In this document: positions 15,289 to 23,162 of the stretch, piece by piece
Layout: every line of letters starts with the position of its first letter
Position numbering within the stretch: position 1 is the first letter of the stretch
Assembly: GCA_017435525.1 (NCBI GenBank)
Contig: JAFSEW010000017.1
Span: forward strand, 1-37,427
DNA length: 37,427 nucleotides
Direction: 5' to 3'
From: Oscillospiraceae bacterium
GTDB taxonomy: Bacteria > Bacillota > Clostridia > Oscillospirales > Oscillospiraceae
Position numbers and translations under genes: made by a program
Notes under the pieces: generated by a model
Told to the model about the DNA's origin: nothing
What the model saw: the letters and a program-made list of their open reading frames with translations, nothing else
The model's database searches: none

Positions 15289-17604
15289 TCAGCTGTGGAA
15301 CTGCAGCGTTCCATGTTCCAGCCTGCCATAGATTCTCGCAGGGTGTTTCTCCGTCTGCAGCAAATACTGGGTCAAGGGTCCTTCCACCTTTTCCTGCACC
15401 AGATGCCGCAGCTGCCGCGCACCGCCCCGGTTGGTGCACAGACTCTTCAAATGCGCCGCCAGTTCTTCCGGAAGCTGCAACTGAATTCCCGCATGCTTTC
15501 CCCGCTCACAAAGCTGGCGCAGATATTTCCCCGCGATTCCCTCCATTGCATCATCTGTCAATTGCCGGAAGCATACGATTTTATCCAGACGCCCCAAAAA
15601 TTCCGGAGTAAATACGCCGCGCAGCGCCGCTTCATGGGCTGACTCTCTGCCCACAGGCCGGAACCCAAGGCCCTCGGAACGCACCTCGCTGCCTGCGTTG
15701 GAGGTCATCACCACAATCACATTGTGGAAACTGACTCTGCGGCCTGTGGAATCCGTAAGGACACCCTCTTCCATGATCTGCAGCAGGATTCCCGCCACAT
15801 CCGGATGTGCCTTTTCCAGTTCGTCCAGCAGTACCAGGCAGTAGGGCCTGCGGCGTACCGCTTCCGTCAGCTTGCCGCCTTCTTCATAACCCACATAGCC
15901 GGGAGGTGCCCCGATCAGCCGGGATACCGCCTGTTTTTCCATAAATTCCGTCATATCCAGCCGGATCATGGCTTCCTTACTTCCGTAGATCTCTTCTGCC
16001 AGAATCCGGCACAGCTCCGTCTTACCTACTCCGGTAGGGCCTGTGAAAAGCAAGGATGCAATGGGGCGGCTTTCGTCCCGGAAGCCGCTGAAACCCCGGC
16101 GCACCGCCTCTGCCACCGCCACAACCGCTTCCTGCTGCCCTTCCAGTCTGGCGCCCAGGATTTCCTCCAGCTTCAGCAGGCGCTCCCGTTCATTGGCTGT
16201 GAGCCGTCCGGCGGGGATCCCTGTGCGGCAAGACACCGCCCAGGCAATATCCGCGCCGGTAACCTGCCGCTGCTTTCGCAGATCCTTCGTTTTTTCCCGC
16301 ATGCTCTGCATTTTGTCCCGCAGCTCCGCGGCTTTCTCAAAATGGCCTTCCCTGACAGCATTCGACAGTTCCTGCTCCAGATACTTACGCTGCCCTCTTC
16401 CCCGATGCAGTTCTTCCAGCCGGGCATGAGCAGCGCCTTCATCCAAAAGGTCAATGGCCTTATCCGGCAGATACAAGTCAGGCAAATACCGCTGTGACAG
16501 GCGCACCGCTTCCCGCATGGCCTCTTCTGTAATCGCCAGGCCATGGTGACGCTCCAGTCCCGGTTTCAGGCCGTGAAGAATTGCCATGGTCGCCTCGCCG
16601 CCGGGTTCCTCCACCGTCACCGGCCGGAACCGCCGCTCCAGAGCAGGGTCCTTTTCAATGAATTTGCGGTATTCCGTCAGCGTCGTGGCACCCAGCATCT
16701 GCAGTTCTCCTCTGCCCAGAGCAGGTTTGAAAATGTTGGCCGCATCGATGGCACCCTCTGCGGCACCTGCCCCCACAATGGTGTGCATCTCATCCACAAA
16801 CAATATCACATCCCCGCTGCGGCGAATCTCTGCCAGCACATCCCGCAGCCGCTCTTCAAATTCACCCCGATACTTGGTTCCCGCCACCATATTGGCCATA
16901 TTCAGGCTGATGAGCCGCTTTTCTTTCAGCTGCGGCGGCACATTCCCGGCAGCCATTCGCTGGGCAAGTCCCTCTGCAATGGCAGTTTTTCCCACCCCGG
17001 GCTCCCCGATCAGCGCCGGATTATTCTTATTTTTCCGGCTGAGGATGCCGATTACCGTGTCGATTTCCTTCTCTCTGCCAATCACAGGGTCCATAGATGC
17101 AGCCTTGATCACAAGGTCTTCACTGAATTGATCCAACAGTTTCATGGTTGCTGCCTCCTTTTTCTCAAAATGATACCGCTCCCGCCGCAGTTGCTCCAGT
17201 GCCGATGTAAACAGAATATCCGTTTCCACGCAGATCATCTGCAGCAGTGAGAAGGCATCGGATTCTTCCGCCCGGAGTATCGCCAGAAGAATATGCAGCG
17301 GACTGACTTCCCGGCTTCCCAGGCTCTTGGCTTCCATACCCGCCGTATGCAGAATCTTCTTTGCCTGAGGTGTCCAGCCCTGGGGCAAGGGCATTCCCGG
17401 TGTTCCGCAGCCATAAAGCCCCTGCAGCGCCAACTGCGCTAGCGCATGCTCCATGCCCACATTGCGCAGCAGATTCTCCGCATTTCCCCCGCAGCAGCTC
17501 ATGGCCAGCAGCAGGTGTACGCTGCTGACACAGCTGTGTCCCAGCTGTCTGGCCTGGTCGGCAGCTGCCAGAATCAAATCCGCCGAACGCTGTTCGTAAC
17601 GCAT
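15289..17604 (-). CDS. clpC: ClpC-type AAA+ unfoldase (Clp protease ATPase subunit)
   Basis: A 771-residue class I Clp ATPase. In order: an N-terminal Clp N domain with two repeats (about 1-140), AAA1 with Walker A GEPGVGKT (200-207) and VDEMHT, a short UVR-like coiled-coil middle region (about 411-440), and AAA2 with Walker A GPTGVGKT (522-529). An LGF tripeptide (646-648) aligns with the VGF loop by which ClpC docks on ClpP. The middle region is far shorter than in ClpB, so this is a protease partner, not a disaggregase. ATG 17604 with a G-rich SD (AGGGGG) is preferred to the longer open frame. No ctsR, mcsA or mcsB is adjacent and I see no CtsR-like heptad repeats upstream, so control differs from that in Bacillus. 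Confidence 0.93.
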   Translation of the reverse strand: MRYEQRSADLILAAADQARQLGHSCVSSVHLLLAMSCCGGNAENLLRNVGMEHALAQLALQGLYGCGTPGMPLPQGWTPQAKKILHTAGMEAKSLGSREVSPLHILLAILRAEESDAFSLLQMICVETDILFTSALEQLRRERYHFEKKEAATMKLLDQFSEDLVIKAASMDPVIGREKEIDTVIGILSRKNKNNPALIGEPGVGKTAIAEGLAQRMAAGNVPPQLKEKRLISLNMANMVAGTKYRGEFEERLRDVLAEIRRSGDVILFVDEMHTIVGAGAAEGAIDAANIFKPALGRGELQMLGATTLTEYRKFIEKDPALERRFRPVTVEEPGGEATMAILHGLKPGLERHHGLAITEEAMREAVRLSQRYLPDLYLPDKAIDLLDEGAAHARLEELHRGRGQRKYLEQELSNAVREGHFEKAAELRDKMQSMREKTKDLRKQRQVTGADIAWAVSCRTGIPAGRLTANERERLLKLEEILGARLEGQQEAVVAVAEAVRRGFSGFRDESRPIASLLFTGPTGVGKTELCRILAEEIYGSKEAMIRLDMTEFMEKQAVSRLIGAPPGYVGYEEGGKLTEAVRRRPYCLVLLDELEKAHPDVAGILLQIMEEGVLTDSTGRRVSFHNVIVVMTSNAGSEVRSEGLGFRPVGRESAHEAALRGVFTPEFLGRLDKIVCFRQLTDDAMEGIAGKYLRQLCERGKHAGIQLQLPEELAAHLKSLCTNRGGARQLRHLVQEKVEGPLTQYLLQTEKHPARIYGRLEHGTLQFHS

Positions 17605-17673
17605 AACGCACCCCCTGTCTTTAGAAGATTTTTTCCAGGCCGAGGAAAAAATATACAATTTCAGAAAAAGGAA

Positions 17674-17701
17674 TTGCATTTTTAAAAATACATGCTAGAA
17701 T
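17674..17701 (+). promoter_or_regulatory. Ferredoxin promoter
   Basis: TTGCAT (17674-17679), 16 bases and TAGAAT (17696-17701), the last preceded by TGC (a weak extended -10). It lies 49 bases before the ferredoxin start, in the clpC/ferredoxin divergent region. No equally good promoter for clpC could be picked out. Confidence 0.65.
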
Positions 17702-17749
17702 AGTCTTGCATTATTGAATGCCCCACAACAAACATATGGAGGAAATATC

Positions 17750-17920
17750 ATGGCTTACAAGATTACTGATGCTTGCGTGAAGTGCGGCGCCTGCGCCGAC
17801 AACTGCCCTGTTGAAGCTATCTCTGAGGGCGACGAGCAGTACGTCATCGACGCTGATGTCTGTGTCAGCTGCGGCGCCTGCGCTGATAACTGCCCCACTG
17901 AGGCAATCGTGGAAGAGTAA
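17750..17920 (+). CDS. 2[4Fe-4S] ferredoxin
   Basis: A 56-residue clostridial-type ferredoxin, a soluble low-potential electron carrier used by hydrogenases, pyruvate:ferredoxin oxidoreductase and similar enzymes. Two near-identical cluster motifs, CVKCGACADNCP and CVSCGACADNCP (C-x2-C-x2-C-x3-CP), bind one cubane each, and the internal repeat reflects the known gene duplication. Start ATG 17750 has the SD TGGAGG; the frame upstream of it is not typical. It is followed at once by a very strong terminator, consistent with a highly expressed single-gene message. Confidence 0.97.
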   Translation: MAYKITDACVKCGACADNCPVEAISEGDEQYVIDADVCVSCGACADNCPTEAIVEE

Positions 17921-17935
17921 TTCCGGGATTCGCAG

Positions 17936-17970
17936 TCGGCCTGTGCATTCGCTGCACAGGCCGATTTTTT
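17936..17970 (+). terminator. Ferredoxin terminator
   Basis: A perfect 12-bp stem (17936-17947 with 17953-17964) around TTCGC is followed by T6. The SD of the next gene (AGGAGG) begins only a few bases after the T-run. Confidence 0.95.
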
Positions 17971-17985
17971 ATACAGGAGGCTGTT

Positions 17986-18675
17986 ATGGAGCAACTGAGC
18001 GGCGGCTTTACGCTGGAAATTTCCCCCGGCGCGTTTCCCCTGGGCACGGATTCCATTGTCCTTTCCGGCTTTGCCAAACTGCCCCGAAACGCAAACGTGC
18101 TGGATCTTGGCTCCGGCTGCGGTACCCTTGGTCTTCTGCTTTGTGCCAGGCATGCAGACTGCGCCGTAGCAGGCATTGAGCTGGACCCTGCGGCCCACGC
18201 CACCGCCCTGGAAAACATTCGCCGCAACGGTCTGACGGCACGCATGGAAAGTATATGCGCCGATCTGAGGCAAGTTCCCGATCTTTTCTCCCCGGGCAGC
18301 TTTTCCTTCTGCATCAGCAACCCGCCGTACTTCGCCGCGGGACCCGCCAGCAAGACTGTTCCCCAAGCCCGCCGGGAAGACAGCTGCGATCTGAAAAGCT
18401 TGCTGGCCAGCGCTGCATGGGCGCTGAAATACGGCGGGGATTTTTGCATGGTATACCGGCCGGAACGGTTGGCAGAACTCTTTTTTCTGGCATCCCAAGT
18501 CAAGCTGGAACCCAAACGGCTTTGCCTTGTCCGGCACAGGCCCGCAGATCCCGTAAGTCTGGTACTGGTGCAGTGCCGCAAAGGTGCAAAGCCGGGACTT
18601 TTATGGGAAGAACTCCATCTATATGAATCTGACGGCAGCCCCTCCGGGGCGTACCGCACACTATACAACCTTTAG
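17986..18675 (+). CDS. TrmN6-like tRNA (adenine-N6)-methyltransferase
   Basis: A 229-residue class I methyltransferase. SAM motif I is LDLGSGCGTLGLLL (about 37-50), the acidic strand-2 end is GIELDP, and the catalytic motif is NPPYF (about 106-110), which marks N6-adenine or N5-glutamine methyltransferases. Its size and its place directly before rsmI match the YabB/TrmN6 group, which modifies A37 of tRNA1Val in E. coli. The RNA target here is inferred. SD AGGAGG precedes ATG 17986. No promoter fits between the ferredoxin terminator and this gene, so it probably depends on readthrough. Its stop TAG forms part of the SD of rsmI. Confidence 0.85.
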   Translation: MEQLSGGFTLEISPGAFPLGTDSIVLSGFAKLPRNANVLDLGSGCGTLGLLLCARHADCAVAGIELDPAAHATALENIRRNGLTARMESICADLRQVPDLFSPGSFSFCISNPPYFAAGPASKTVPQARREDSCDLKSLLASAAWALKYGGDFCMVYRPERLAELFFLASQVKLEPKRLCLVRHRPADPVSLVLVQCRKGAKPGLLWEELHLYESDGSPSGAYRTLYNL

Positions 18676-18684
18676 GAGGCTGCT

Positions 18685-19515
18685 ATGGCTGGAATGTTAT
18701 ATCTGGTTCCTACCCCCATCGGCAATCTGGGTGATATTTCCCAGCGCTGCCGGGAGACCCTGGAACAGGCGGACTTCATCGCCGCGGAAGATACCCGCGT
18801 GACCATGAAGCTGCTGAACTATCTCGGCATTAAAAAAAGCCTTGTCAGCTACTATGAGCACAACAAGGCCTTTAAGGGCAATGTGATTCTGGAACGCATT
18901 CAGGCAGGTGAAACCTGCGCGCTGGTATCCGATGCCGGCAGCCCCGCCATTTCCGATCCCGGAGAAGAGCTGGTAAAGCAGTGCGCCGAAGCGGGCATCA
19001 CCGTATGCGCCATTCCCGGCCCCTGCGCGGTAATCACAGCGCTGAGCATCTCCGGGCAAAGTACCGGACGGTTCTGCTTTGAGGGCTTCCTCTCCACTGC
19101 CAAAAAGAGCCGCCGGGAACATCTGGAATCTCTTATCAAAGAGCAGCGCACCATGATCTTCTACGAAGCACCCCACAAGCTGCTGACCACCCTGGAAGAT
19201 ATGGCCCAGGTGTTCGGCATCGACCGCCCCATCAGCCTCTGCCGGGAGCTGACGAAGCTCCACGAAGAGGTTGTGCGCACCACATTGGGTGAAGCCGTTG
19301 CCCAATATACCCAGAACGCTCCCAGGGGCGAATTTGTCCTGGTGGTAGCCGGTGCACCGGAAGAAACGAAGGAAGAAGCCACCGCAGAAGATGCCGCAGC
19401 CTATGTAGCACGGCTGATGGAAGAAGGTATGAGCCGCAAGGATGCCATCAAGCAGACTGCCAAGGATCTGAATCTTCCCAAAAATACGGTATACGACGCC
19501 GCCCTCAATCTGTAA
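18685..19515 (+). CDS. rsmI: 16S rRNA (cytidine1402-2'-O)-methyltransferase RsmI
   Basis: A 276-residue tetrapyrrole-methylase-fold enzyme that 2'-O-methylates C1402 of 16S rRNA, the same nucleotide that RsmH modifies on N4. Signatures are LVPTPIGNLGDIS (7-19), AAEDTR, SDAGSPAISDPG and IPGPCAVITALSISG. The C-terminal part (SRKDAIKQTAKDLNLPKNTVYDAAL) is the usual RsmI tail domain. SD TAGGAGG overlaps the stop of trmN6, indicating a two-gene operon. Confidence 0.97.
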   Translation: MAGMLYLVPTPIGNLGDISQRCRETLEQADFIAAEDTRVTMKLLNYLGIKKSLVSYYEHNKAFKGNVILERIQAGETCALVSDAGSPAISDPGEELVKQCAEAGITVCAIPGPCAVITALSISGQSTGRFCFEGFLSTAKKSRREHLESLIKEQRTMIFYEAPHKLLTTLEDMAQVFGIDRPISLCRELTKLHEEVVRTTLGEAVAQYTQNAPRGEFVLVVAGAPEETKEEATAEDAAAYVARLMEEGMSRKDAIKQTAKDLNLPKNTVYDAALNL

Positions 19516-19518
19516 ACA

Positions 19519-19547
19519 AACCGCCGTGCAGCTGCACGGCGGTTTTC
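19519..19547. terminator. Bidirectional terminator between rsmI and the M81 gene
   Basis: AACCGCCGTGCA and TGCACGGCGGTT (19519-19544) pair across GC. T-rich flanks exist on both sides (TTTTCTT on plus, TTTGTTT on minus), so it can serve the convergent genes rsmI and the M81 peptidase. Confidence 0.85.
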
Positions 19548-19551
19548 TTCA

Positions 19552-21048
19552 TCAGGGCCACTGGGTATCCCTGTCCAGAGGGTAGATGGGGCGCTGCACA
19601 TGTTCATACGGATACAGCAGGATATTGCCGGGTCTTGCACCGGGGGTATCGGCGGAAATGATCGCCGCTGCCCGGGAGGTAAAATAGCCACGGAAATGAT
19701 TCATGGATTTCAGGCCCACAATGCGATAGTCCTTCAAATCGGCGCCTGTCATCCGGAACGGCCCTTCGTCCAGAATCTGGTAGCGGACACTGACCACAAT
19801 GAACTCCACATTCCCCTTACGCAATCTGGCCGACTTTCCGTAGGACATGGGAAGCCCCTTATTGAGAGGTGCTTCGGAAATGAAATTTCCCTCACACAGA
19901 TTCAGAATCTCCGCGTCTTCAATTTCCAGCGGTGCTCCCGCCAGGGCCATGGTCTTACCGCCCAGCCGGATGCTGACCCTGTCGCCAACATTGCAGGTGT
20001 GGAGATATTCTGCCACCTCCGGGTCGTACATCGGGCCCATAATGGTTCCCGGCAGATCCCGCCGCAGGAATTCCCGCAGCAGATGGGTAGCATCCCCGGG
20101 ACCGCCGCTGCCGGGATTATCGGAGCCTTCGTTGATGATTACATAGCCCGGCTGCTGCACTTGCAGGGCAGCCTCCACAGCTCCGGCAGCATCCGGCACA
20201 TCGGGATCGGCAAACCGATTCCTAAGATTCCACACATAGTCCGCCAGATGCTGGGCGTGTTCTTCCGGCGCATATCCATCGGCAATCACCAGAACGGAAG
20301 CAGAGGAACAGCTGCGGTCTGTGGCGGAAAAACCGTGCACAAAGCTGCAATCCAGCAAATTGTGTTCCCGGCAGTACTGGGCAAAGTAATCCTTCACCTG
20401 TTTACCGGGGCCGGTCAGGGTAGAGCCCAGCACCGGGGAAAGCAGCAGAGGCAGCTTGCGCATCGCCATGACCGGCCTTTCCCTGCTCCGCAGCCAGGCA
20501 GCCAGATGGTACGCTGCCTGATAGCCCGCCTCATAGCAATCGGTATGGGGCACTTCTTTGATACAGAAAATGGCATCTGCCAGGGCGCACATTTCATCCG
20601 TCACATTGGCATGGAGATCCAGAGAGCAGACAATGGGCATCTCCCGGCCCACCACTTGGCGTACTCTGCGCAGGGTGTAGCTTTCCAGGTCTTCATCCAG
20701 CTCACAGCAGCCTGCGCCGTGAATGGCAAAATAGATGCCGTCAAACTGCCCGTTCTTTTCTTCCAGGCAGGCGCACACCCGATCCACCACCCTTTGGGCG
20801 CATTCCCCCGTCATCAAAGGGCCTGCGCCAAAATTTCCGTTGTTAGTCACCAGGTCGATGGGAAGCGCCGTTTCTCCGGCATCCGCGATGGCCTGCAGCG
20901 CGCCGCCCAGATAGGTGCGGGTGCCGCTGAACACGGCTTCCACCTGTTTTCCCTCCGTCCACCCCTGGGGCGCCAACATCTCAAAATTCAAACGCCCAGG
21001 CGCGAAGGTATTGGTTTCATTACCAAACTGGCACAGCAGAATCGTCAT
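19552..21048 (-). CDS. M81 family (MlrC-like) metallopeptidase
   Basis: A 498-residue protein of the M81/DUF1485 family, founded on MlrC of microcystin-degrading bacteria. Recognisable segments are the start FGNETNTFAPG, SLDLHANVTDEM (metal-binding DLHAN), HTDCYEAGYQAA, and SDNPGSGGPGDATHLL. Family members are widespread in bacteria that never meet microcystin, so the true substrate is unknown; a zinc-dependent hydrolase of small linear peptides or amides is the safest statement. No signal peptide is seen, so it should be cytosolic. It forms a single-gene unit with its own promoter and SD AGGAGGG, between the rsmI terminator and the abrB terminator, with no transporter beside it. Confidence 0.88.
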   Translation of the reverse strand: MTILLCQFGNETNTFAPGRLNFEMLAPQGWTEGKQVEAVFSGTRTYLGGALQAIADAGETALPIDLVTNNGNFGAGPLMTGECAQRVVDRVCACLEEKNGQFDGIYFAIHGAGCCELDEDLESYTLRRVRQVVGREMPIVCSLDLHANVTDEMCALADAIFCIKEVPHTDCYEAGYQAAYHLAAWLRSRERPVMAMRKLPLLLSPVLGSTLTGPGKQVKDYFAQYCREHNLLDCSFVHGFSATDRSCSSASVLVIADGYAPEEHAQHLADYVWNLRNRFADPDVPDAAGAVEAALQVQQPGYVIINEGSDNPGSGGPGDATHLLREFLRRDLPGTIMGPMYDPEVAEYLHTCNVGDRVSIRLGGKTMALAGAPLEIEDAEILNLCEGNFISEAPLNKGLPMSYGKSARLRKGNVEFIVVSVRYQILDEGPFRMTGADLKDYRIVGLKSMNHFRGYFTSRAAAIISADTPGARPGNILLYPYEHVQRPIYPLDRDTQWP

Positions 21049-21069
21049 ACCGATCCCTCCTTTGGGAAT

Positions 21070-21098
21070 ATTCTAACACAAGCGCCTTGCTTTGGCAA
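21070..21098 (-). promoter_or_regulatory. Promoter of the M81 peptidase gene
   Basis: On the minus strand TTGCCA (21093-21098), 17 bases and TAGAAT (21070-21075), the latter in an extended TGTTAGAAT context. It sits between the abrB terminator and the gene. Confidence 0.75.
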
Positions 21099-21135
21099 AC
21101 AGAAAAGCCGCTGCAGATGCATCTGCAGCGGCTTT
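21099..21135 (-). terminator. Terminator of the AbrB-family gene
   Basis: A 32-base exact palindrome (21104-21135) built on AAAGCCGCTGCAGATG and its complement, followed on the minus strand by TTCTGTTT. It begins just after the stop of the AbrB gene. Confidence 0.9.
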
Positions 21136-21136
21136 G

Positions 21137-21385
21137 TTATACTTTACTTAGATTGCGAATACACTCATGGCAGACATTCTTCCCCCGGTAAGCAGTAAGG
21201 CCACGGGCAGAACCGCAGAACAGACAAGCCTGTTCATATTTCTGCAGCACGATCTTTTCCCCATCCAGATAAATCTCCAGAGAATCTCTCTCTTCAATAT
21301 CCAGCGTGCGGCGAAGCTCAATCGGAAGCACGATTCTGCCCAGTTCATCTACTTTTCTCACAATACCTGTTGCTTTCACAATCAT
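21137..21385 (-). CDS. AbrB-family transition-state regulator with C-terminal zinc-ribbon-like motif
   Basis: An 82-residue DNA-binding protein. Residues 4-48 (KATGIVRKVDELGRIVLPIELRRTL onward) are a nearly canonical AbrB swapped-hairpin barrel, very close to Bacillus AbrB. In place of the usual C-terminal half there is a C54-x2-C57 ... C72-x2-C75 pair, likely a small zinc site or redox-sensitive cysteine cluster. AbrB proteins repress post-exponential genes in Bacillus. The gene has a perfect promoter, its own terminator, and is divergent from spmAB, which makes those genes a natural target to test. Confidence 0.92.
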   Translation of the reverse strand: MIVKATGIVRKVDELGRIVLPIELRRTLDIEERDSLEIYLDGEKIVLQKYEQACLFCGSARGLTAYRGKNVCHECIRNLSKV

Positions 21386-21409
21386 CGCTTCCCTTCCAGT
21401 CGAATACGC

Positions 21410-21419
21410 TAACGCGTTA
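21410..21419. promoter_or_regulatory. TAACGCGTTA palindrome in the abrB leader
   Basis: A 10-base perfect palindrome within about 15 bases downstream of the abrB -10 box, where a bound repressor would block transcription. The site is short, so chance is possible. Confidence 0.3.
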
Positions 21420-21424
21420 AAAAT

Positions 21425-21453
21425 ATTATAATTTGTATATACATATCTGTCAA
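21425..21453 (-). promoter_or_regulatory. Consensus promoter of the AbrB-family gene
   Basis: On the minus strand TTGACA (21448-21453), 17 bases and TATAAT (21425-21430): both hexamers are perfect sigma-A consensus. The region between boxes and beyond toward spmA is AT-rich, as AbrB targets often are. Confidence 0.92.
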
Positions 21454-21545
21454 ATCTTTTTTGTAGGGATGTTTGCGTTTTGTCGTATTTGCACAGGCAA
21501 ATTATTCAATTCTTGGTATATTTTACGGAAAAAGGAGTGGTTCTG

Positions 21546-22130
21546 ATGATTATTAGCTGGGTATATATGATGTTTCTCACCTTAAGTCTGGGCGCCGCGC
21601 TGCTGACCGGCCGTGGCAGCGAACTGGCTGCGGCGATTCCCGCAGGGGCGAAAGCCGGTATTGATCTGGTTCTGGTGATGGCGGGTTCTCTATGCCTTTG
21701 GACAGGGGCCGGAAAGCTGATGGAAAAATCCGGTCTGACCGCCATGCTCTCACGGCTGCTGCGCCCGCTGCTGCACCGGATTTTTCCGGATACCAGGGAT
21801 AACGAAGCGCTTTCCGCCAGCCTCAGCGCCAATATCTGTGCCAACATTCTGGGCCTGGGCAACGCCGCAACACCCATGGGTATTCTTTCCGCCCAGCGGC
21901 TGTGCGATCCCAGCCGACCCGGAATTGCCACAGACCAAATGTGTCGGCTGATTGTATTGAACACAGCATCCATTCAGCTGATTCCTGCCACTGTTGCAGC
22001 TATACGGGGAAGTCTGGGCTGCGCCACCCCATTTGATATTCTTCCGGCAGTATGGGTCAGCAGTATCTGCTCTGCGGGATTGGGGCTTGGGGCTGCCTGG
22101 GCCTTGGGAAAGCTGTGGCCCCATGACTGA
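21546..22130 (+). CDS. spmA: Spore maturation protein A (nucleoside-recognition domain)
   Basis: A 194-residue membrane protein of the SpmA family, needed with SpmB for full dehydration of the spore core in Bacillus and Clostridium; the molecular activity is unknown. About four to five hydrophobic segments are seen, with the conserved NICANILGLGNAATPMG block (about 97-113) and LNTASIQLIPATVAAIR. ATG 21546 has SD AGGAG; the frame upstream is not conserved. Its end overlaps the spmB start by 8 bases. I found no unambiguous sigma-E, F or G site upstream. Confidence 0.92.
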   Translation: MIISWVYMMFLTLSLGAALLTGRGSELAAAIPAGAKAGIDLVLVMAGSLCLWTGAGKLMEKSGLTAMLSRLLRPLLHRIFPDTRDNEALSASLSANICANILGLGNAATPMGILSAQRLCDPSRPGIATDQMCRLIVLNTASIQLIPATVAAIRGSLGCATPFDILPAVWVSSICSAGLGLGAAWALGKLWPHD

Positions 22131-22632
22131 TTATCTGGTTCCCCTGCTTCTGACCTTCATCTGCGCGCTGGCACTGGGGCGAAAAGAAAACGCGTATCAG
22201 CATCTGCTCCAGGGAAGCCGGGAAGGGCTGGAAATTTTGCTTTCCATTGTCCCCTCTCTTGTTCTGCTTCTCACCGCTGTGACGATGCTTCGCGCTTCCG
22301 GCGCTATGGAGCTGCTGAGCCGCCTTCTCTCGCCGGTGATGGGCTTGTTTGGTATTCCTCCGGAAACGGCACCGCTGATTCTGATACGGCCCATCAGCGG
22401 CAGCGCTGCCCTGGCAGTAGGCACAGAGCTGATGGTAAATTACGGTGTGGATTCCCAAATCGGCAGAACCGCCGCCATTATGCTGGGCTCCACCGAAACT
22501 ACATTCTATACCATCAGCGTATATTTCGGCGCTGCGGGCATTAAGCAGACACGCTACACAGTCATCGCAGCACTGTTTGCGGATTTTGTAGGATTCTTCA
22601 TGGCAAGTCTCACCACGAAGCTTTTCTTTTAA
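22123..22632 (+). CDS. spmB: Spore maturation protein B (nucleoside-recognition domain)
   Basis: A 169-residue membrane partner of SpmA. Conserved blocks are SREGLEILLSIVPSLVLLLTAVTMLRASG, the ETAPLILIRPISGSAAL region and LGSTETTFYTISVYFGAAG, with hydrophobic stretches suitable for four to five membrane passes. The overlap with spmA and the matched pair indicate co-translation. Presence of spmAB argues for descent from a spore former, though the pair also persists in some clostridia in which sporulation has not been shown. Confidence 0.92.
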   Translation: MTDYLVPLLLTFICALALGRKENAYQHLLQGSREGLEILLSIVPSLVLLLTAVTMLRASGAMELLSRLLSPVMGLFGIPPETAPLILIRPISGSAALAVGTELMVNYGVDSQIGRTAAIMLGSTETTFYTISVYFGAAGIKQTRYTVIAALFADFVGFFMASLTTKLFF

Positions 22633-22633
22633 G

Positions 22634-22665
22634 CAAAAAACTGCCGCAGCCAATGGCCGCGGCAG
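22634..22665 (-). terminator. Terminator of the efp operon (also downstream of spmB)
   Basis: CTGCCGC and GCGGCAG (22641-22647 and 22659-22665) pair around an inner GCC/GGC. The minus strand then reads six T residues, and the plus strand only GATTTAT. It mainly serves the leftward efp unit and perhaps spmB weakly. Confidence 0.75.
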
Positions 22666-22680
22666 TGATTTATGAAAGGA

Positions 22681-23151
22681 TTACTCCTCGTCTTCGTCCT
22701 CGTCTTCCAGAGAGAACTCCAGAGTCTCGCCACAGTTGGGGCAAACGATGCTGCCTTCTTCCAGGGTTTCCTCATCAAAATTGATGATGCTGCCGCAGGC
22801 GCACTCTACTTCGTAGATGGTAGTGTCAGGGTCACCGAAGTCGAAGCCTTCTTCGTAGTCTTCATCCTCGTCGTCCCAGTCATCCTCGTCTTCTTCGTCG
22901 TCCCAGTCTTCGTCATCGTCGTAATCATCCTCGTCCAGGATGAAATCCTCGATGGCGTCCAGATCCTCTTCGATCTCATCCAGCTCGTCGGAAATGGCAA
23001 TGGTGGTCTCCTCCACGTCGGTCAGACGGCGGGTCACATCACCCAAAAGATCCACGATAGCTGCAATCATTTTTCCCTCGTTGGTCTCAGTGTTCAGGTT
23101 CAGACCGTCCATGAGGCCCTTGAGGTAGGCGGACTTTTCAGAAATCGTCAT
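22681..23151 (-). CDS. CD1247-like acidic protein with C-terminal zinc ribbon
   Basis: A 156-residue protein of unknown function. The N-terminal 60 residues are a helical domain (SEKSAYLKGLMDGLNL, then a likely coiled coil TRRLTDVEETTIAISDELDEIEEDLDAIEDF). Residues about 70-105 are almost wholly D, E, W and Y. The C-terminus holds CACGSIINFD then CPNCG, a CxC...CxxC zinc-ribbon pattern, and ends in a run of D and E. The architecture resembles the clostridial CD1247 group. It follows efp after 11 bases with SD AAGGAG, so the two are co-transcribed, which hints at a translation-linked job (inference). Confidence 0.8.
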   Translation of the reverse strand: MTISEKSAYLKGLMDGLNLNTETNEGKMIAAIVDLLGDVTRRLTDVEETTIAISDELDEIEEDLDAIEDFILDEDDYDDDEDWDDEEDEDDWDDEDEDYEEGFDFGDPDTTIYEVECACGSIINFDEETLEEGSIVCPNCGETLEFSLEDEDEDEE

Positions 23152-23162
23152 AGCGGTTCTCC

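Noticed and set aside
17605-17679. N-terminal extension of clpC
   Set aside because: The extra 25 codons cross the promoter region and do not resemble a Clp N domain; ATG 17604 has a good SD.
21485-21545. Sporulation sigma factor promoter for spmAB
   Set aside because: Partial matches to sigma-E/F/G boxes exist but spacing and bases are poor, so none is claimed.
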